Positions 15,882-25,739 of a DNA stretch of 36,535 nt are shown here, piece after piece. The stretch's first letter is position 1. Every line of letters begins with the position of its first letter. The position numbers and the translations under genes were made by a program. Below the pieces are notes generated by a model. That model saw nothing but the letters and a program-made list of their open reading frames with translations. It made no database searches and was not told the DNA's origin. The stretch is from an uncultured Clostridia bacterium (GTDB lineage: Bacteria > Bacillota > Clostridia > Christensenellales > Borkfalkiaceae), in the NCBI GenBank assembly GCA_944328845.1, contig CALVHV010000154.1, positions 1 to 36,535 on the forward strand. Direction: 5' to 3'.

Positions 15882-16583
15882 TTATAGCTTTTTACATATT
15901 TCTTTGCATATTTCTTCAAATGTTTCCTTGTCTCTTTGCTTATTGAAAAAACCATGCGTTTTTCCCTCAAACACATTTACATGGCAATTGATCCCTTTAC
16001 TTTGCAATTTTTTTTGAAACTTATATATATCTGAAACGGGAACAAGAGTATCGCAATCGCCATGGAAAATTTCCATACCACATTTCTGCTCATAGCACTC
16101 CATCGGAGAAAACTGCTTTCTCTCGGCAAAGTTCAATTCTTTTTCAAATCCGCGCAGCGTAAAGAGATCCACCACAGGATTGAATAAAAATATATTTTGA
16201 ACTTTTACACCTTTATTTCCCAGATACTTTGACAGAAGCAATGCCAACGTTCCCCCCGCACTTGCACCACATAAAAAAATTTGCTCATCCGATCGAAACG
16301 TTTTCTGATCACTTAAATATTCCCAAAAATTACAACAATCATCAAAGCTGTCTTTAGCCGTAGTATCGTGCTTGGAAGACACCCTGTATTCAGGAATAAA
16401 GCATCGAACTCCGCATTTTACAAACTCATCGGCAAAACAAGACAGTTGCTCGATACTCATTGACCTCCAGCCGCCTCCGCCAAATAAAAGCATATTTTTC
16501 CCCCTATAGTCGGACTCGGGATCATAAATGCGATACGCTAATTCGACATTGTGCGAAACGAACCTTTTTTCAAAAGATTTCAT
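15882..16583 (-). CDS. Alpha/beta-hydrolase (esterase/lipase-like), last gene of the glycan locus
   Basis: The 233-residue protein has the alpha/beta-hydrolase fold with nucleophile elbow GASAGG (Ser108), acid Asp178 in HGDCDTLVP and base His210 in GKTHGFFN. An FGGGGW oxyanion loop at 34-39 is typical of the hormone-sensitive-lipase/acetyl-esterase branch. No signal peptide is seen, so it should act in the cytoplasm, perhaps removing acetyl or other acyl groups from imported oligosaccharides. It follows the carbohydrate-binding lipoprotein gene by 51 bp, across a 10-bp hairpin, with TAGGAG as binding site. Its base composition is more AT-rich than the upstream gene. Membership of the glycan operon rests on position only; the substrate cannot be read from sequence. 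Confidence 0.82.
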   Translation of the reverse strand: MKSFEKRFVSHNVELAYRIYDPESDYRGKNMLLFGGGGWRSMSIEQLSCFADEFVKCGVRCFIPEYRVSSKHDTTAKDSFDDCCNFWEYLSDQKTFRSDEQIFLCGASAGGTLALLLSKYLGNKGVKVQNIFLFNPVVDLFTLRGFEKELNFAERKQFSPMECYEQKCGMEIFHGDCDTLVPVSDIYKFQKKLQSKGINCHVNVFEGKTHGFFNKQRDKETFEEICKEICKKL

Positions 16584-16601
16584 TTTATTCTCCTAAATTG
16601 A

Positions 16602-16626
16602 ACCCGCCTACTGAATGTAGGCGGGT
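16602..16626 (-). terminator. Hairpin between the lipoprotein and hydrolase genes
   Basis: ACCCGCCTAC (16602-16611) pairs perfectly with GTAGGCGGGT (16617-16626) around a TGAAT loop, nine bases past the lipoprotein stop. The bases after it on the minus strand (TTCAATTT) make a weak U-tract, so partial termination with read-through to the hydrolase gene is likely. Confidence 0.6.
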
Positions 16627-16634
16627 AATTACTA

Positions 16635-19600
16635 TTAAGCTGTTTTTGTAATAACGATATTCCTCAACTGCACAGCACTATCCCTGTCTGCAAAAGCAGA
16701 GGTAGTAAATTGCAGCAGTGCATCAGCGGGCAATTCTTTGCTTACGCTAAGCGTCGCTTCCGTTGCCGCCCATACATTGAGTTTCGCATGATCACCTGCG
16801 CCCAAAGGTATATTGGGAGCCTTCACCGTCGCTGCATTGTTGGAAGCACTCGTTATCTGAACAACGCCGGGTCCGGGAGCCGACGCCGTACCGACATTTT
16901 TATATTCAAAAGTGATCGTATACGTACCCGTCTCGAACGTCATCCCGGTAAAATAGACTGCAAGCGCTCCCTGTCCAACGGATGTTTTTCTGATTTCGTA
17001 GATTTCCTCGCCTTCCTCTTCTATAACAGAAACCTCCGTTTTGGTATTTGCCGCACTCATCGCAACGCCGTTGTCCTGCAAAAACGTTACAGAGGCACCC
17101 GCTTCGGACAGGTCTGTTTCGGGCAGTGTTGCAGAAATATTTTCTATCCGCAAGTCTCTTACTTTAAATTGAACGCCCGCCCAATTTTGTCCGTCCCGCA
17201 AGCCGATCTGAACATAATACCCTTCCGAGTTTAAAAGCGTAACAACAAAATCAACGTGATAAGACCCGTCTTCGTTGACGATAACAGTATTGCTTCCTAT
17301 TTTCATACTACGGGTCTGGGAGACATCCCCCGTCATAAACTGAACAAGCATTGTACCTGGATTGCTACCGTTTGCCTTTACGAAGCTGTAATCGAATGAC
17401 AGCCTGTACTTTGCTCCGCCGCTCAGCACCGCGCTTGTCGCAATCCTTACGGGTGTAGCCCCCACACTGCCGAACGTAAAGACAAGGGAACCTTCTTCCA
17501 CGCTGATCTGCGTATCCTCTTTCTGCGCCTGTGCGTCCGCAAAGTAAGCAAAATTGTTGTAATAGACATCCCCGTCCTGCGCAAGCTGTCGCGTACCCGA
17601 TCCGCCGCAAGGCTCCTCGGAAACTGCCGAAAACACCGCGGACGTCCCGTTTACATTACTGACTTCCACACCTAAATACCAGCCCTTATAAGATTGGATA
17701 ACAGGCAAAGTCTGTCCCGTCTGGTCTGCCAGATATATCTTCTGTCCGTCTGCGGCAAGATCTGTCACATACCAACGGTATTCAAATTCTGTTGTATCTC
17801 CTGTATACGTGTAGGAGGCCGTCGCGCTTGCATAATCGCTATCAAATACTACCTGCAAATCGTCTATACTTACGGACAATTCTCCGAATTTGGTTTGACA
17901 AACAGCAGAGTATTTTCCCCCGACCGAAGCAGCACTGTCATGAGGAATAACGACCACGCCGATGTAATACCCCGCATCCGCGCCCGTCATGGTATAAACG
18001 CTTTGCTCAGCGCCCTCTATTATGACGGGATTTTCCCCGTTGGGAGAAACCGAACGGAACCATTGGAATGTTGTGCCGCTTTCCGCATCCGACTCATAAT
18101 CGAAATAATCATACTGCGCCGTGAGGGTATTCCCTTCCCCTGCTGTACCTTCTATGATTAGATCGCTGATGACGGGCGCCATATTGACACGTTCGATACG
18201 GATGTTTTTAATTTCGTAAGACGCTGCGTCATTGGTCGTTGCCGTCGTAAACAAAATGCGATAGTCTGCGGCATTTTTGCTTGCCAACTCGAAGGAATAA
18301 TTCTTCCACTCCCCTTTGACTAAATCCGCCGCCCCGAGATCGTATTTGACCACTTCACTTGTCGTAAGGCTGTCCAACTGGAACTGGAACGGTCCGGCGA
18401 CCGAGTCTGATGTTTTACACAAATCAAAGGAAATCCGATAACCGCAATTTTTTGCAAAGCGGATCCCGGTAATAATAGCCGCAATTGCCTGATTTGTATT
18501 CATATTATCCGCGGATACACAAAGCGTTCCTTCGGGAGAGACTTGTGTTGCCGTACGGGTATTTAACCCTACCGCCGCAAATTGTTTTTCGTTTGTAAGA
18601 TCTACCGCTACAGAACTTCCCGCATCGGAAAGATCCCCTGCCGCCTGTGACGAAACATTTTCAAATTCTACGTTATCAAGATAATAATACGCACCTACAG
18701 CCCCGTTGTTTTGCTGTGCAATGCGGAAAGTATAGGACGTACCGCTTTCAAAAAAGGTGACCATTTCAAAATGATAAACCTTTCCTTCTTCATATCCTGT
18801 CGTATTGATTTTGACCTGTTTGTTGGTTGCCGCCCCGCCTCCAAAGAAATTTACATACAATACAGTCGGGAAATTTCCGAAAAGACGGTAATCGAAAGAA
18901 ACTTTGTATTTCCCCGAAACATCGAACTGCATTCCGGAATATTCAACATGCGCCAACGACAGATTTTTCATCGTTACTTTGAGCGCACGTCCGCCCATCC
19001 CCCCGTCTTCGACAAAGGAAAGTTCGTGATTGACGGTAGGAGCTGAGATCTTGCTGAAATATTCGAACGTATCGCGGAAAATCGCGCCATCCTGACGCAG
19101 ATCCGTGGGATCTTCCACAATCGGACTATCCAGCACGACCCGCTGCAGTTCACCCTGTTCTCCAGTTTGAGCAACCGCCATGACCTGCGCACCGATATAC
19201 CAAGGCGCCATCTCCGATGTAACGGTCAGCTGTGTTCCCTCGATCCCTGTCCAGACAATTTCTTTACCTTCCGGATCGCGCGAAACAAACCACTCGATCT
19301 CTGTCTCGCCCTCTTCCGCGGAAGGATAGGCGTAATCATACTCCAGCGTAAGCCGCTGCCCGACCTCTTTTACACCCGCGATCTCAAGATTCTCCGCAAC
19401 AGGGAGCGATGCCGTGCCATAACGTTCGTCGTGCGTATAAGAAGAAGTTATCCCCATTACACCGCGTTCGTTTACGGGACTTACTTCCACAGTAAAATAA
19501 CTTCCGTCGTCCTGCGCCGTCGGGGTATAAGTCTTTTGGACAGCGCCCTCGATTTTGACCTTATCCGTTGTTACCGTAAGGCGTTTTGTTTTATACCATT

Positions 19601-20474
19601 GGTAAAGCGTTGCGCCCTCCTTCTCTTTGTCCAGATCAGAGAAAACATACTCTGCTTCCAAGACGCCGTCATGTTCGCTGATGGTAAGACCTTCGACCGT
19701 ACTGGGATTATCAATTCGCTCTACCTTGATATTATCGAACACCGCCGAAACTGCCGTTGTTGAATTACAAACGATGGTAATAAAGTAATCGTTACCGGGC
19801 ACATTGGTCTCAAAGGAGAACTCTTTTATGCCTTGCGATTCCGTGGCAGAAACACTTGCTTTGACATCCGGACTCAACTGCCCGCTTGCCATAAATTTTA
19901 TGTCAAACGCGGCACTCGTCTGTGTAAGCGCCTTAAACTGACCGCTGACGCGGTATCTTCCTCCCTCCAGAAAGCGCATTCCTCTCAGATACACGCCATC
20001 CGCCGCCCCGTCATTGGCATAACCGTCGCTCACAATTTTCAGGGACGTACCCTCGATCGCTTCTTCCCCCTGCACCAAACTCATCGCCGCCCCCTTGTTC
20101 GGGTACTGGGGAAGCAATTTGAAAAGCGAATCGCTTTCAAAAGTTTCTGTGTATTCGTTTTCGCCTTCTTCCAACCCCAAAGGCGCAATGCGGGCTTCAA
20201 ACGCAGCCAACTCTTCCGGGTCGAGCGTTGCATTCTGCAATCCCTCTCCCTGCGATACGCCGTCAAGGTCTGGATCGTCAAGCAAACCCTGAATAATATC
20301 GTCGATCGTCACTTCCGGCTCATCCGGATCCGTAGGATCGGTAATGGGCGGCTTATTGTCCGGATCGTCCGTGCCCGTATCGGGCGGCGGCGTTTTTGTT
20401 CCGCACGCCGCCATTCCCGCAACAGATAACACCATAAGGAGGAGTAACAAAACGTATAAAACTTTTCTTTTCAT
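16635..20474 (-). CDS. Large surface lipoprotein with five CBM4/9-like modules and Ig-like modules
   Basis: The 1,279-residue protein starts at 20474, where GAGGAGGAAG lies six bases upstream; an ATG six codons earlier lacks spacing. A signal peptide ends in the lipobox GMAAC (Cys24), then comes a Pro/Asp/Thr-rich linker (about 27-55). Beta-sandwich modules of the CBM4/9 type recur at about 105-255, 460-615, 625-765, 990-1135 and 1140-1279. Most end in a strand like YYLDNVEFENV, YEIKNIRIERV or FKVRDLRIENI and contain YRVSGQF or YKVSFDYRLF strands. Ig-like modules with a W-Y/F-K/R-S core (YQWYKT, FQWFRS, YRWYVT) lie between them. No catalytic motif is seen. It is probably a lipid-anchored glycan-capture protein. 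It follows the GH110-like gene by 14 bp in the transporter operon. Module borders are by eye. Confidence 0.8.
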   Translation of the reverse strand: MKRKVLYVLLLLLMVLSVAGMAACGTKTPPPDTGTDDPDNKPPITDPTDPDEPEVTIDDIIQGLLDDPDLDGVSQGEGLQNATLDPEELAAFEARIAPLGLEEGENEYTETFESDSLFKLLPQYPNKGAAMSLVQGEEAIEGTSLKIVSDGYANDGAADGVYLRGMRFLEGGRYRVSGQFKALTQTSAAFDIKFMASGQLSPDVKASVSATESQGIKEFSFETNVPGNDYFITIVCNSTTAVSAVFDNIKVERIDNPSTVEGLTISEHDGVLEAEYVFSDLDKEKEGATLYQWYKTKRLTVTTDKVKIEGAVQKTYTPTAQDDGSYFTVEVSPVNERGVMGITSSYTHDERYGTASLPVAENLEIAGVKEVGQRLTLEYDYAYPSAEEGETEIEWFVSRDPEGKEIVWTGIEGTQLTVTSEMAPWYIGAQVMAVAQTGEQGELQRVVLDSPIVEDPTDLRQDGAIFRDTFEYFSKISAPTVNHELSFVEDGGMGGRALKVTMKNLSLAHVEYSGMQFDVSGKYKVSFDYRLFGNFPTVLYVNFFGGGAATNKQVKINTTGYEEGKVYHFEMVTFFESGTSYTFRIAQQNNGAVGAYYYLDNVEFENVSSQAAGDLSDAGSSVAVDLTNEKQFAAVGLNTRTATQVSPEGTLCVSADNMNTNQAIAAIITGIRFAKNCGYRISFDLCKTSDSVAGPFQFQLDSLTTSEVVKYDLGAADLVKGEWKNYSFELASKNAADYRILFTTATTNDAASYEIKNIRIERVNMAPVISDLIIEGTAGEGNTLTAQYDYFDYESDAESGTTFQWFRSVSPNGENPVIIEGAEQSVYTMTGADAGYYIGVVVIPHDSAASVGGKYSAVCQTKFGELSVSIDDLQVVFDSDYASATASYTYTGDTTEFEYRWYVTDLAADGQKIYLADQTGQTLPVIQSYKGWYLGVEVSNVNGTSAVFSAVSEEPCGGSGTRQLAQDGDVYYNNFAYFADAQAQKEDTQISVEEGSLVFTFGSVGATPVRIATSAVLSGGAKYRLSFDYSFVKANGSNPGTMLVQFMTGDVSQTRSMKIGSNTVIVNEDGSYHVDFVVTLLNSEGYYVQIGLRDGQNWAGVQFKVRDLRIENISATLPETDLSEAGASVTFLQDNGVAMSAANTKTEVSVIEEEGEEIYEIRKTSVGQGALAVYFTGMTFETGTYTITFEYKNVGTASAPGPGVVQITSASNNAATVKAPNIPLGAGDHAKLNVWAATEATLSVSKELPADALLQFTTSAFADRDSAVQLRNIVITKTA

Positions 20475-20488
20475 ATAACACTTCCTCC

Positions 20489-23137
20489 TCAAACCAGTTT
20501 GATTTTAGACATCCCTGCAGGAATCTTTTTATTTTGTTCCACAGGATGCTTCACCGTTGCCGACTGAACCCGCAGGATATTTTTGACAGGATCTGCATCG
20601 ACCACATTTATGACAAAAGAAAATTCGCTTCCGCCATCGATCAGAGCCTTGATATCGGGGATCGCCGCAAAGGAAATAAACCCTTCCGCCGTATATCCTG
20701 ATCCGTCCGATTTAACAAGGAAAATAAACTGCATTTTAGTAACATCGTTGCGTAGTGCATAGAACTCCTCGCTCGTTCTCGCCTCTGCCACAAAACTTCC
20801 GCCGATATCGTTGCCGCCATACGTCGTGGGAAGCATATACAATTGCGCTGAAGAATCGTTTGAATCTTTGGAGAAACTCAGATCTTTAAGAGATTTCAGT
20901 TCGCTCGAGAGATAAATTTCCACGCAATCTCCCGTCCACGGGCTTGATTTTGCAAAGAACAATTCGTCATCCGTAACATCGATCGCCCAATACAGACCTT
21001 CCTCGGTATACGTCATCTTCATCAGATTGACTTTGAAATCATCGCTCTCCTTGACGATCTCATTCTGTTCGACATCAGAAACGCCTACGATTTCGAGATC
21101 CGTGCCTGTCTGAGCCCACTCGGAAAGATCTCCGTCCACTGAAATCTTTGCATCCGTTTTTTCCACCTCAAAACAAGGAGGCTGCTCCACCGCGCCTTCT
21201 CCGATGCCCAGATTCGTGTTACCCTCCACCGTAATCGAATCTTCTTCCACCACCGTAGGCGAAAGGCGGATGCTGGCATAGTCTTCGTTTACGCCGTCAT
21301 TTTTAGCATAGTTTCCGCTTATCAGAAGATCCTTTACCGCAGAAAGATAGACAGAACAGTTGTTGGCATCCCCTTTCGGGTTGATGGCAACATTATAAAT
21401 TAAATTGTCCGAAATCTCCGACTTCTGCGTGCTGCGCATATTGATTGCCGCACCCTGGCTGTTGGCAATAAAGTTATTGCGCACCGTGATGTTTTCAAAA
21501 GTATCTTCGTTCGGCTCGGCGCCGTTTGTCGCATACGCCATGATGCTGATATCGCCGGGAGCATTGCCCGTGACATTGTTTCCGACCATCTTGTTGTTTT
21601 CGATGACAACATTTTTCACCGGAAGCGATTCGATGGTATTGATAAACATTGTGAGAAGCGAAACCGACGAAGAGCCGATGGATGAGAAAGTATTGTTGCG
21701 AATAATGCTGTCGCGTGTTTGCACCAACAGTCCGCGATTACGCTTGTTTCTTACGATATTGTTTTCAAAGAGCAGTCGCGGAGTACGCGTGGCATTGGCA
21801 ACCGACATCCCTGCAGCTACCTGCGAAGGGATCTCTTCCTCTACCGTTACGAGATGTTGATTCTGATCCACCTGATACTCTACCGCCTTTACGGTAAGCA
21901 CGGCAACAAGCTCTAAAAGGCTGTCGTATACCTCAATGGTATCGCCTGCCTGAGGCGGATAATCGTAGTTCTTTTTATTGAGGGTCAATTGTTTTGCCGC
22001 CGCATTGACTGCCTTGACATTCATATAATGCCCGTGCACGTTCAATGCATCGTCGTGATTGTTCTCGATGATGCTGTTCGTGATTTTAAGATCCCCTGCG
22101 CAATCGATAAAATGCAGTCCGTCCGCACCGGTCGTCATCAGGCGATCGCTTCCCGGTTTGATCATGATATTGACGCGGTTGAAATACAGATCGTTACAAG
22201 TATAACCGCGTATGCCCATACTCGGAGAATTATACAGATTGATATTTTGAAAAATCAGATCATCGCACCGAAGAATATCAATGGCATCGTACCCGCGGGT
22301 ATTATGCGAGAGCGCCACCAGCGTATTTGTGGGAGCGGCCGTGATGGAGGTCGCAAAGGTAATTTTCAGCATCTGGTTGCCCAGATATTCTACTTTTTCA
22401 AAGTCGTTGCTGGTGTTCTGCTTATATTTGAAGTTTCCGTTCGGACGCAAATTCCTTGTGATACGGTCATATTCCACATAAGCCTTGATCTCCGTATACT
22501 CGTCAACAGGATAATTGTCAAATACTTGCAGCAAAACCTCTTTTTTCTGTACGTCACAAGCAAGCACCTTTGCCGTAGAATTGGTAGGGCGCGCGTAATC
22601 GATACTGATACCTGTCAGGAAAAAGTTATCACAATCGACAACGTTCAGCACCTTGAACAACCCATGCAGCATCCATTCGGTTTCTTGTCCCTCTATGATA
22701 AGATCGTCGATATTTTTAATTACGATCGCAAAAAAAGGATCGATGCTGTTTTTCCCTTCCACAAAATCCAGCCTGCCGGCGGGCAGAACGATCTTTTTTA
22801 CCCCCTCCAATTCGGCTGCAGCTGCAACGGCATCCTCAAACGCTTTGGTATCGTCTTTCTGATCGTCTGCAACAGCGCCGTACTCCGACAGATTTAAAAC
22901 ATGGTCGGCTTGAGGCTGTGTATACAGATTTTCCGTTTCAAATTTTTCTTTGTCTACGCCTACATTCGATGCGTCGCTCAACCCGTATTCGGGAAGCTCG
23001 TCTTCCGCAAAAGGCGTTGCCGACAATTGCTGCGCAACTGCGTCCAGCGTCATGGATACCGGAATGTATACCGAAAATATTCCCGCCGTCAAAGCACATG
23101 CAAGAACAAAACATAGCAACCGTTTTGATATATTCAT
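20489..23137 (-). CDS. Secreted GH110-like right-handed beta-helix glycosidase with C-terminal CBM9-like domain
   Basis: The 882-residue protein has a signal peptide (first about 35 residues), then LSEYGAVADDQKDDTKAFED (84-103), the opening of pectate-lyase-3-type beta-helices. CDNFFLTGISIDYARP (169-184), TTGADGLHFIDCAGDL (335-350) and NNHDDALNVHGHYMNV (359-374) strongly recall GH110 alpha-1,3-galactosidases, whose catalytic aspartates sit in these motifs. Asp339 and the pair Asp362/Asp363 are conserved, 23 residues apart. Beta-helix coils with N-N-x-I/F ladders continue to about 660. A CBM9/DOMON-like domain then follows (ISVDGDLSEWA, GDCVEIYLSS) to the end. It has no lipobox, so it is probably released or held by binding. 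It lies 15 bp after the binding-lipoprotein gene. If not a GH110, it is another beta-helix glycan enzyme. Confidence 0.75.
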   Translation of the reverse strand: MNISKRLLCFVLACALTAGIFSVYIPVSMTLDAVAQQLSATPFAEDELPEYGLSDASNVGVDKEKFETENLYTQPQADHVLNLSEYGAVADDQKDDTKAFEDAVAAAAELEGVKKIVLPAGRLDFVEGKNSIDPFFAIVIKNIDDLIIEGQETEWMLHGLFKVLNVVDCDNFFLTGISIDYARPTNSTAKVLACDVQKKEVLLQVFDNYPVDEYTEIKAYVEYDRITRNLRPNGNFKYKQNTSNDFEKVEYLGNQMLKITFATSITAAPTNTLVALSHNTRGYDAIDILRCDDLIFQNINLYNSPSMGIRGYTCNDLYFNRVNIMIKPGSDRLMTTGADGLHFIDCAGDLKITNSIIENNHDDALNVHGHYMNVKAVNAAAKQLTLNKKNYDYPPQAGDTIEVYDSLLELVAVLTVKAVEYQVDQNQHLVTVEEEIPSQVAAGMSVANATRTPRLLFENNIVRNKRNRGLLVQTRDSIIRNNTFSSIGSSSVSLLTMFINTIESLPVKNVVIENNKMVGNNVTGNAPGDISIMAYATNGAEPNEDTFENITVRNNFIANSQGAAINMRSTQKSEISDNLIYNVAINPKGDANNCSVYLSAVKDLLISGNYAKNDGVNEDYASIRLSPTVVEEDSITVEGNTNLGIGEGAVEQPPCFEVEKTDAKISVDGDLSEWAQTGTDLEIVGVSDVEQNEIVKESDDFKVNLMKMTYTEEGLYWAIDVTDDELFFAKSSPWTGDCVEIYLSSELKSLKDLSFSKDSNDSSAQLYMLPTTYGGNDIGGSFVAEARTSEEFYALRNDVTKMQFIFLVKSDGSGYTAEGFISFAAIPDIKALIDGGSEFSFVINVVDADPVKNILRVQSATVKHPVEQNKKIPAGMSKIKLV

Positions 23138-23152
23138 CCCACCTCTCCTTCT

Positions 23153-24790
23153 TTATATATTCATGTAACGGTCGTACGCAGCCTGGTAAATATCAATCAG
23201 CTCATCGAGCCCGTATCCCTTCAATGCGTCGATGTGGCCTTGCCATCCGGATTCTATATCCCGCTTACCTGTAATAAATTCCATCTCGTATTGCTTAATA
23301 TGATTGTTGATATCTGTTTCAATGATCGCCTTGCGGTCCGTTTCTTCTTCCGTAAATTTAAGGCCGTAAGGGAAACTTGTCAGATAAGGAATATATTTTT
23401 CCGTTTCCTGGTTTATTTTTCGGTTTGCGGCATCCGTTTCGTAACGCACCGTTTCATAAGAGCGATATCCGATAGCGCCTGCCCCCAGTCCTGCCGTAGG
23501 AGAAAGCGTGGCTCGGAACGTCTCTACGTTCGTAGTCCCTTCCGGCAAAATCATTCTCCAATTTGTCTTTGTATCGTCCGTATACTCCCAATGCTCGTTT
23601 TCCACACCGAAAGTTGCCAGCATTGCTGCCTCCTCCGTATAGAACCAGTCTATCAGGCGAACTATTTCGCGTTTATACGGGGTCGTCGATGTCATCATGG
23701 CAAACTGCGGAAGGAATCCGTTGAGTTCCAAATGCAGTTTTTGCGGCACTCCGTCCACAACGGGAGAGTAACTGCTTGTGATGGGAGACAAAGACGTATA
23801 GCTTGCATCCAGATCGTTACCGACGATGACAAATGCGCCCGCGCCCTGGAAAGCACCTAACAGCCCCTTGTTCCCGAACGCCTTGACGTCTGCCGTCGTA
23901 GCAGAATAACTGTTCTGATAAAGCAACCCTTCGTTATACAAATCGTTCATATACTTCAAAAACGCTTTATAATTTTCGGTTGCCGCAACATATACGATTT
24001 CGTCCGTACCAGGGAGCACGTCGATGGCGCTCGTGGTATAACCGAACGCGCTCAGAATAAAATTCTTGACATATCCGAGCCCGCCGCCTGCACCGATCAA
24101 AGGGATCGCCTGGCCGTTCAACGTAGAAATGTCTTTGAATTTGATGAGCATGTCTTTGAATTCTTCCACCGTCTGCGGTTCGTAACCCTCTCCGTATTCT
24201 GCCTCCATCCAATCTTTGTTGACGTACATTTTATATGTAAGATCTCGGGGAACGGTATTGATACTTGTAAAACTGTACATCAATCCATCGTCCAGTGTCG
24301 CCTGTTTTTCAATTCCCGGATATTTTTCCATCATTGCCATATAGTTAGGCGCATACTGTTCCAAAAGGTTCCCCCATTCGCCGTCATCATCGTTGAGAGG
24401 GGTGATCGCACCGAGTTTTGAGTATTTCATCTGCTCGTCCAACGTGTTGTTCCCGTAAAACAGATCGGGCCATTCATCCTTGTTGACCCATTGCAGACTG
24501 CGCAAATCTTTGTATGCACTGGAATCTGCTTCCCGAAATTCTATTTTTATATTTGTGATCTTTTCGATTTCCTGCCAAAGGCGCATCTCGTCCCAAGAGG
24601 GTTGTATCTGCGCTTTCGGATGGAACATTGTTATCGTAATCGGCTCTTTCACTATTTTAGGATTGGAAGTATCTGCTATAAAATTATCCGGATCATAATC
24701 CGCATAGCGATCTTTTCCGCATCCGATCAAGGTACTCAGGCACGCAAAAGCCATTACCAATGCCAACATAAAAGTTAATAACTTCTTCAT
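23153..24790 (-). CDS. Extracellular sugar-binding lipoprotein of an ABC importer (LplA-like)
   Basis: The 545-residue protein begins with a signal peptide and lipobox LIGC (Cys24). It continues with the pattern of large Firmicute solute-binding proteins of the LplA/type-2 family: ITITMFHPK, LWQEIEKITNIKIEF, DLFYGNNTLDEQM, and a C-terminal half with tryptophan-rich LIDWFYTEEAA and ending in LIDIYQAAYDRYMN. It would capture oligosaccharides outside the membrane and deliver them to the permeases at 24835-26744. Length (about 540) is normal for the group. An AGGAGG site precedes the ATG, and the gene lies 44 bp after the second permease gene and 15 bp before the GH110-like gene. The ligand is inferred from the neighbours: sulfated galacto- or rhamno-oligosaccharides. 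Confidence 0.88.
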   Translation of the reverse strand: MKKLLTFMLALVMAFACLSTLIGCGKDRYADYDPDNFIADTSNPKIVKEPITITMFHPKAQIQPSWDEMRLWQEIEKITNIKIEFREADSSAYKDLRSLQWVNKDEWPDLFYGNNTLDEQMKYSKLGAITPLNDDDGEWGNLLEQYAPNYMAMMEKYPGIEKQATLDDGLMYSFTSINTVPRDLTYKMYVNKDWMEAEYGEGYEPQTVEEFKDMLIKFKDISTLNGQAIPLIGAGGGLGYVKNFILSAFGYTTSAIDVLPGTDEIVYVAATENYKAFLKYMNDLYNEGLLYQNSYSATTADVKAFGNKGLLGAFQGAGAFVIVGNDLDASYTSLSPITSSYSPVVDGVPQKLHLELNGFLPQFAMMTSTTPYKREIVRLIDWFYTEEAAMLATFGVENEHWEYTDDTKTNWRMILPEGTTNVETFRATLSPTAGLGAGAIGYRSYETVRYETDAANRKINQETEKYIPYLTSFPYGLKFTEEETDRKAIIETDINNHIKQYEMEFITGKRDIESGWQGHIDALKGYGLDELIDIYQAAYDRYMNI

Positions 24791-24834
24791 CTTTTCCTCC
24801 TGATTGATTGTTTTATAAAACGATCGACAACTGC

Positions 24835-25731
24835 TTAACCTTTCAAGCTGCCTACGACCATTCCCTTTTCAAAAAATTTCTGCAAAAAAGGATATACCAA
24901 TAAGATCGGCAACGTAGCGACAACGATCGTTGCATATTTCAGCGCTTCACTCATATACAGAAGTTCTTCCGCACCCGTAGAAGAACCGACGCCTCCCGCC
25001 ATGATATTATCCATATCGTTTTGGATCAGCATCTTACGCAAGATGAGTTGCAGAGGGTGACGATCTTCCCCCACAAGATAGATCAGCGGTTTGAACCACA
25101 TATTCCAATAGCCCACCGCCATAAACAAAATCTGGATGGCGAAAATAGGACGGCAAAGCGGCAAGATAATGCGAATGAAAATGCGAAACGCATCCGCGCC
25201 GTCCAACATCGCCGCTTCCTGCAAATCCCACGGAATTGCAGTAGACATGTATGTCCGCACTACTATGATGTTCCAAATCCCCATACAGCCCGGCAGTATA
25301 ACTCCCCAAATCGTATTATACAGCCCCAGTGCCTGCACAACGATAAATGTAGGGATCAACCCGCCGTTTACATACATCGTAAAGACGTAGATAAACATAA
25401 AAACTCCGCGCCCTTTCAGATCTCGGCGCGAAAGCGGATACGCCGACAGAAAGATAAGACTGATGGAAATCAGCGTACCCAACACCGTGTAAATGATCGA
25501 CCAAAGATAGGAAATACCTATGGAATCATTTTCCAATACGTATTGATAAATGTCTAAGGTAAAGTTTTTCGGCCAAAACAAAACATTTCCCAAGGCAACG
25601 TCTTTGGGCGAACTTAAAGAATTTGCCAATATGTAAATAAGCGGCAATAAAACACTGAGGCATCCAAGTGCAACGATGAAATAGACGAAACAATCAAAAA
25701 TTTTATCGGAAACCGATCTTGCTTTTATCAT
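24835..25731 (-). CDS. Carbohydrate ABC transporter permease (LplC/MalG-like)
   Basis: The 298-residue protein has six membrane helices and the binding-protein-dependent transport EAA loop (EAAMLDGADAFRIFIRIILP, about residues 176-195), which contacts the ATPase. The N-terminus (IFDCFVYFIVALGCLSVLLP) and the C-terminus FFEKGMVVGSLKG are hallmarks of the LplC subgroup of MalG-type permeases. It forms a heterodimer with the LplB-like permease encoded 8 bp upstream. No ATP-binding subunit is encoded nearby; in Firmicutes such importers commonly share an MsmK/MsmX-type ATPase encoded elsewhere. The reading frame and family are clear; only the substrate is inferred from context. Confidence 0.92.
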   Translation of the reverse strand: MIKARSVSDKIFDCFVYFIVALGCLSVLLPLIYILANSLSSPKDVALGNVLFWPKNFTLDIYQYVLENDSIGISYLWSIIYTVLGTLISISLIFLSAYPLSRRDLKGRGVFMFIYVFTMYVNGGLIPTFIVVQALGLYNTIWGVILPGCMGIWNIIVVRTYMSTAIPWDLQEAAMLDGADAFRIFIRIILPLCRPIFAIQILFMAVGYWNMWFKPLIYLVGEDRHPLQLILRKMLIQNDMDNIMAGGVGSSTGAEELLYMSEALKYATIVVATLPILLVYPFLQKFFEKGMVVGSLKG

Positions 25732-25739
25732 ACTTCACC

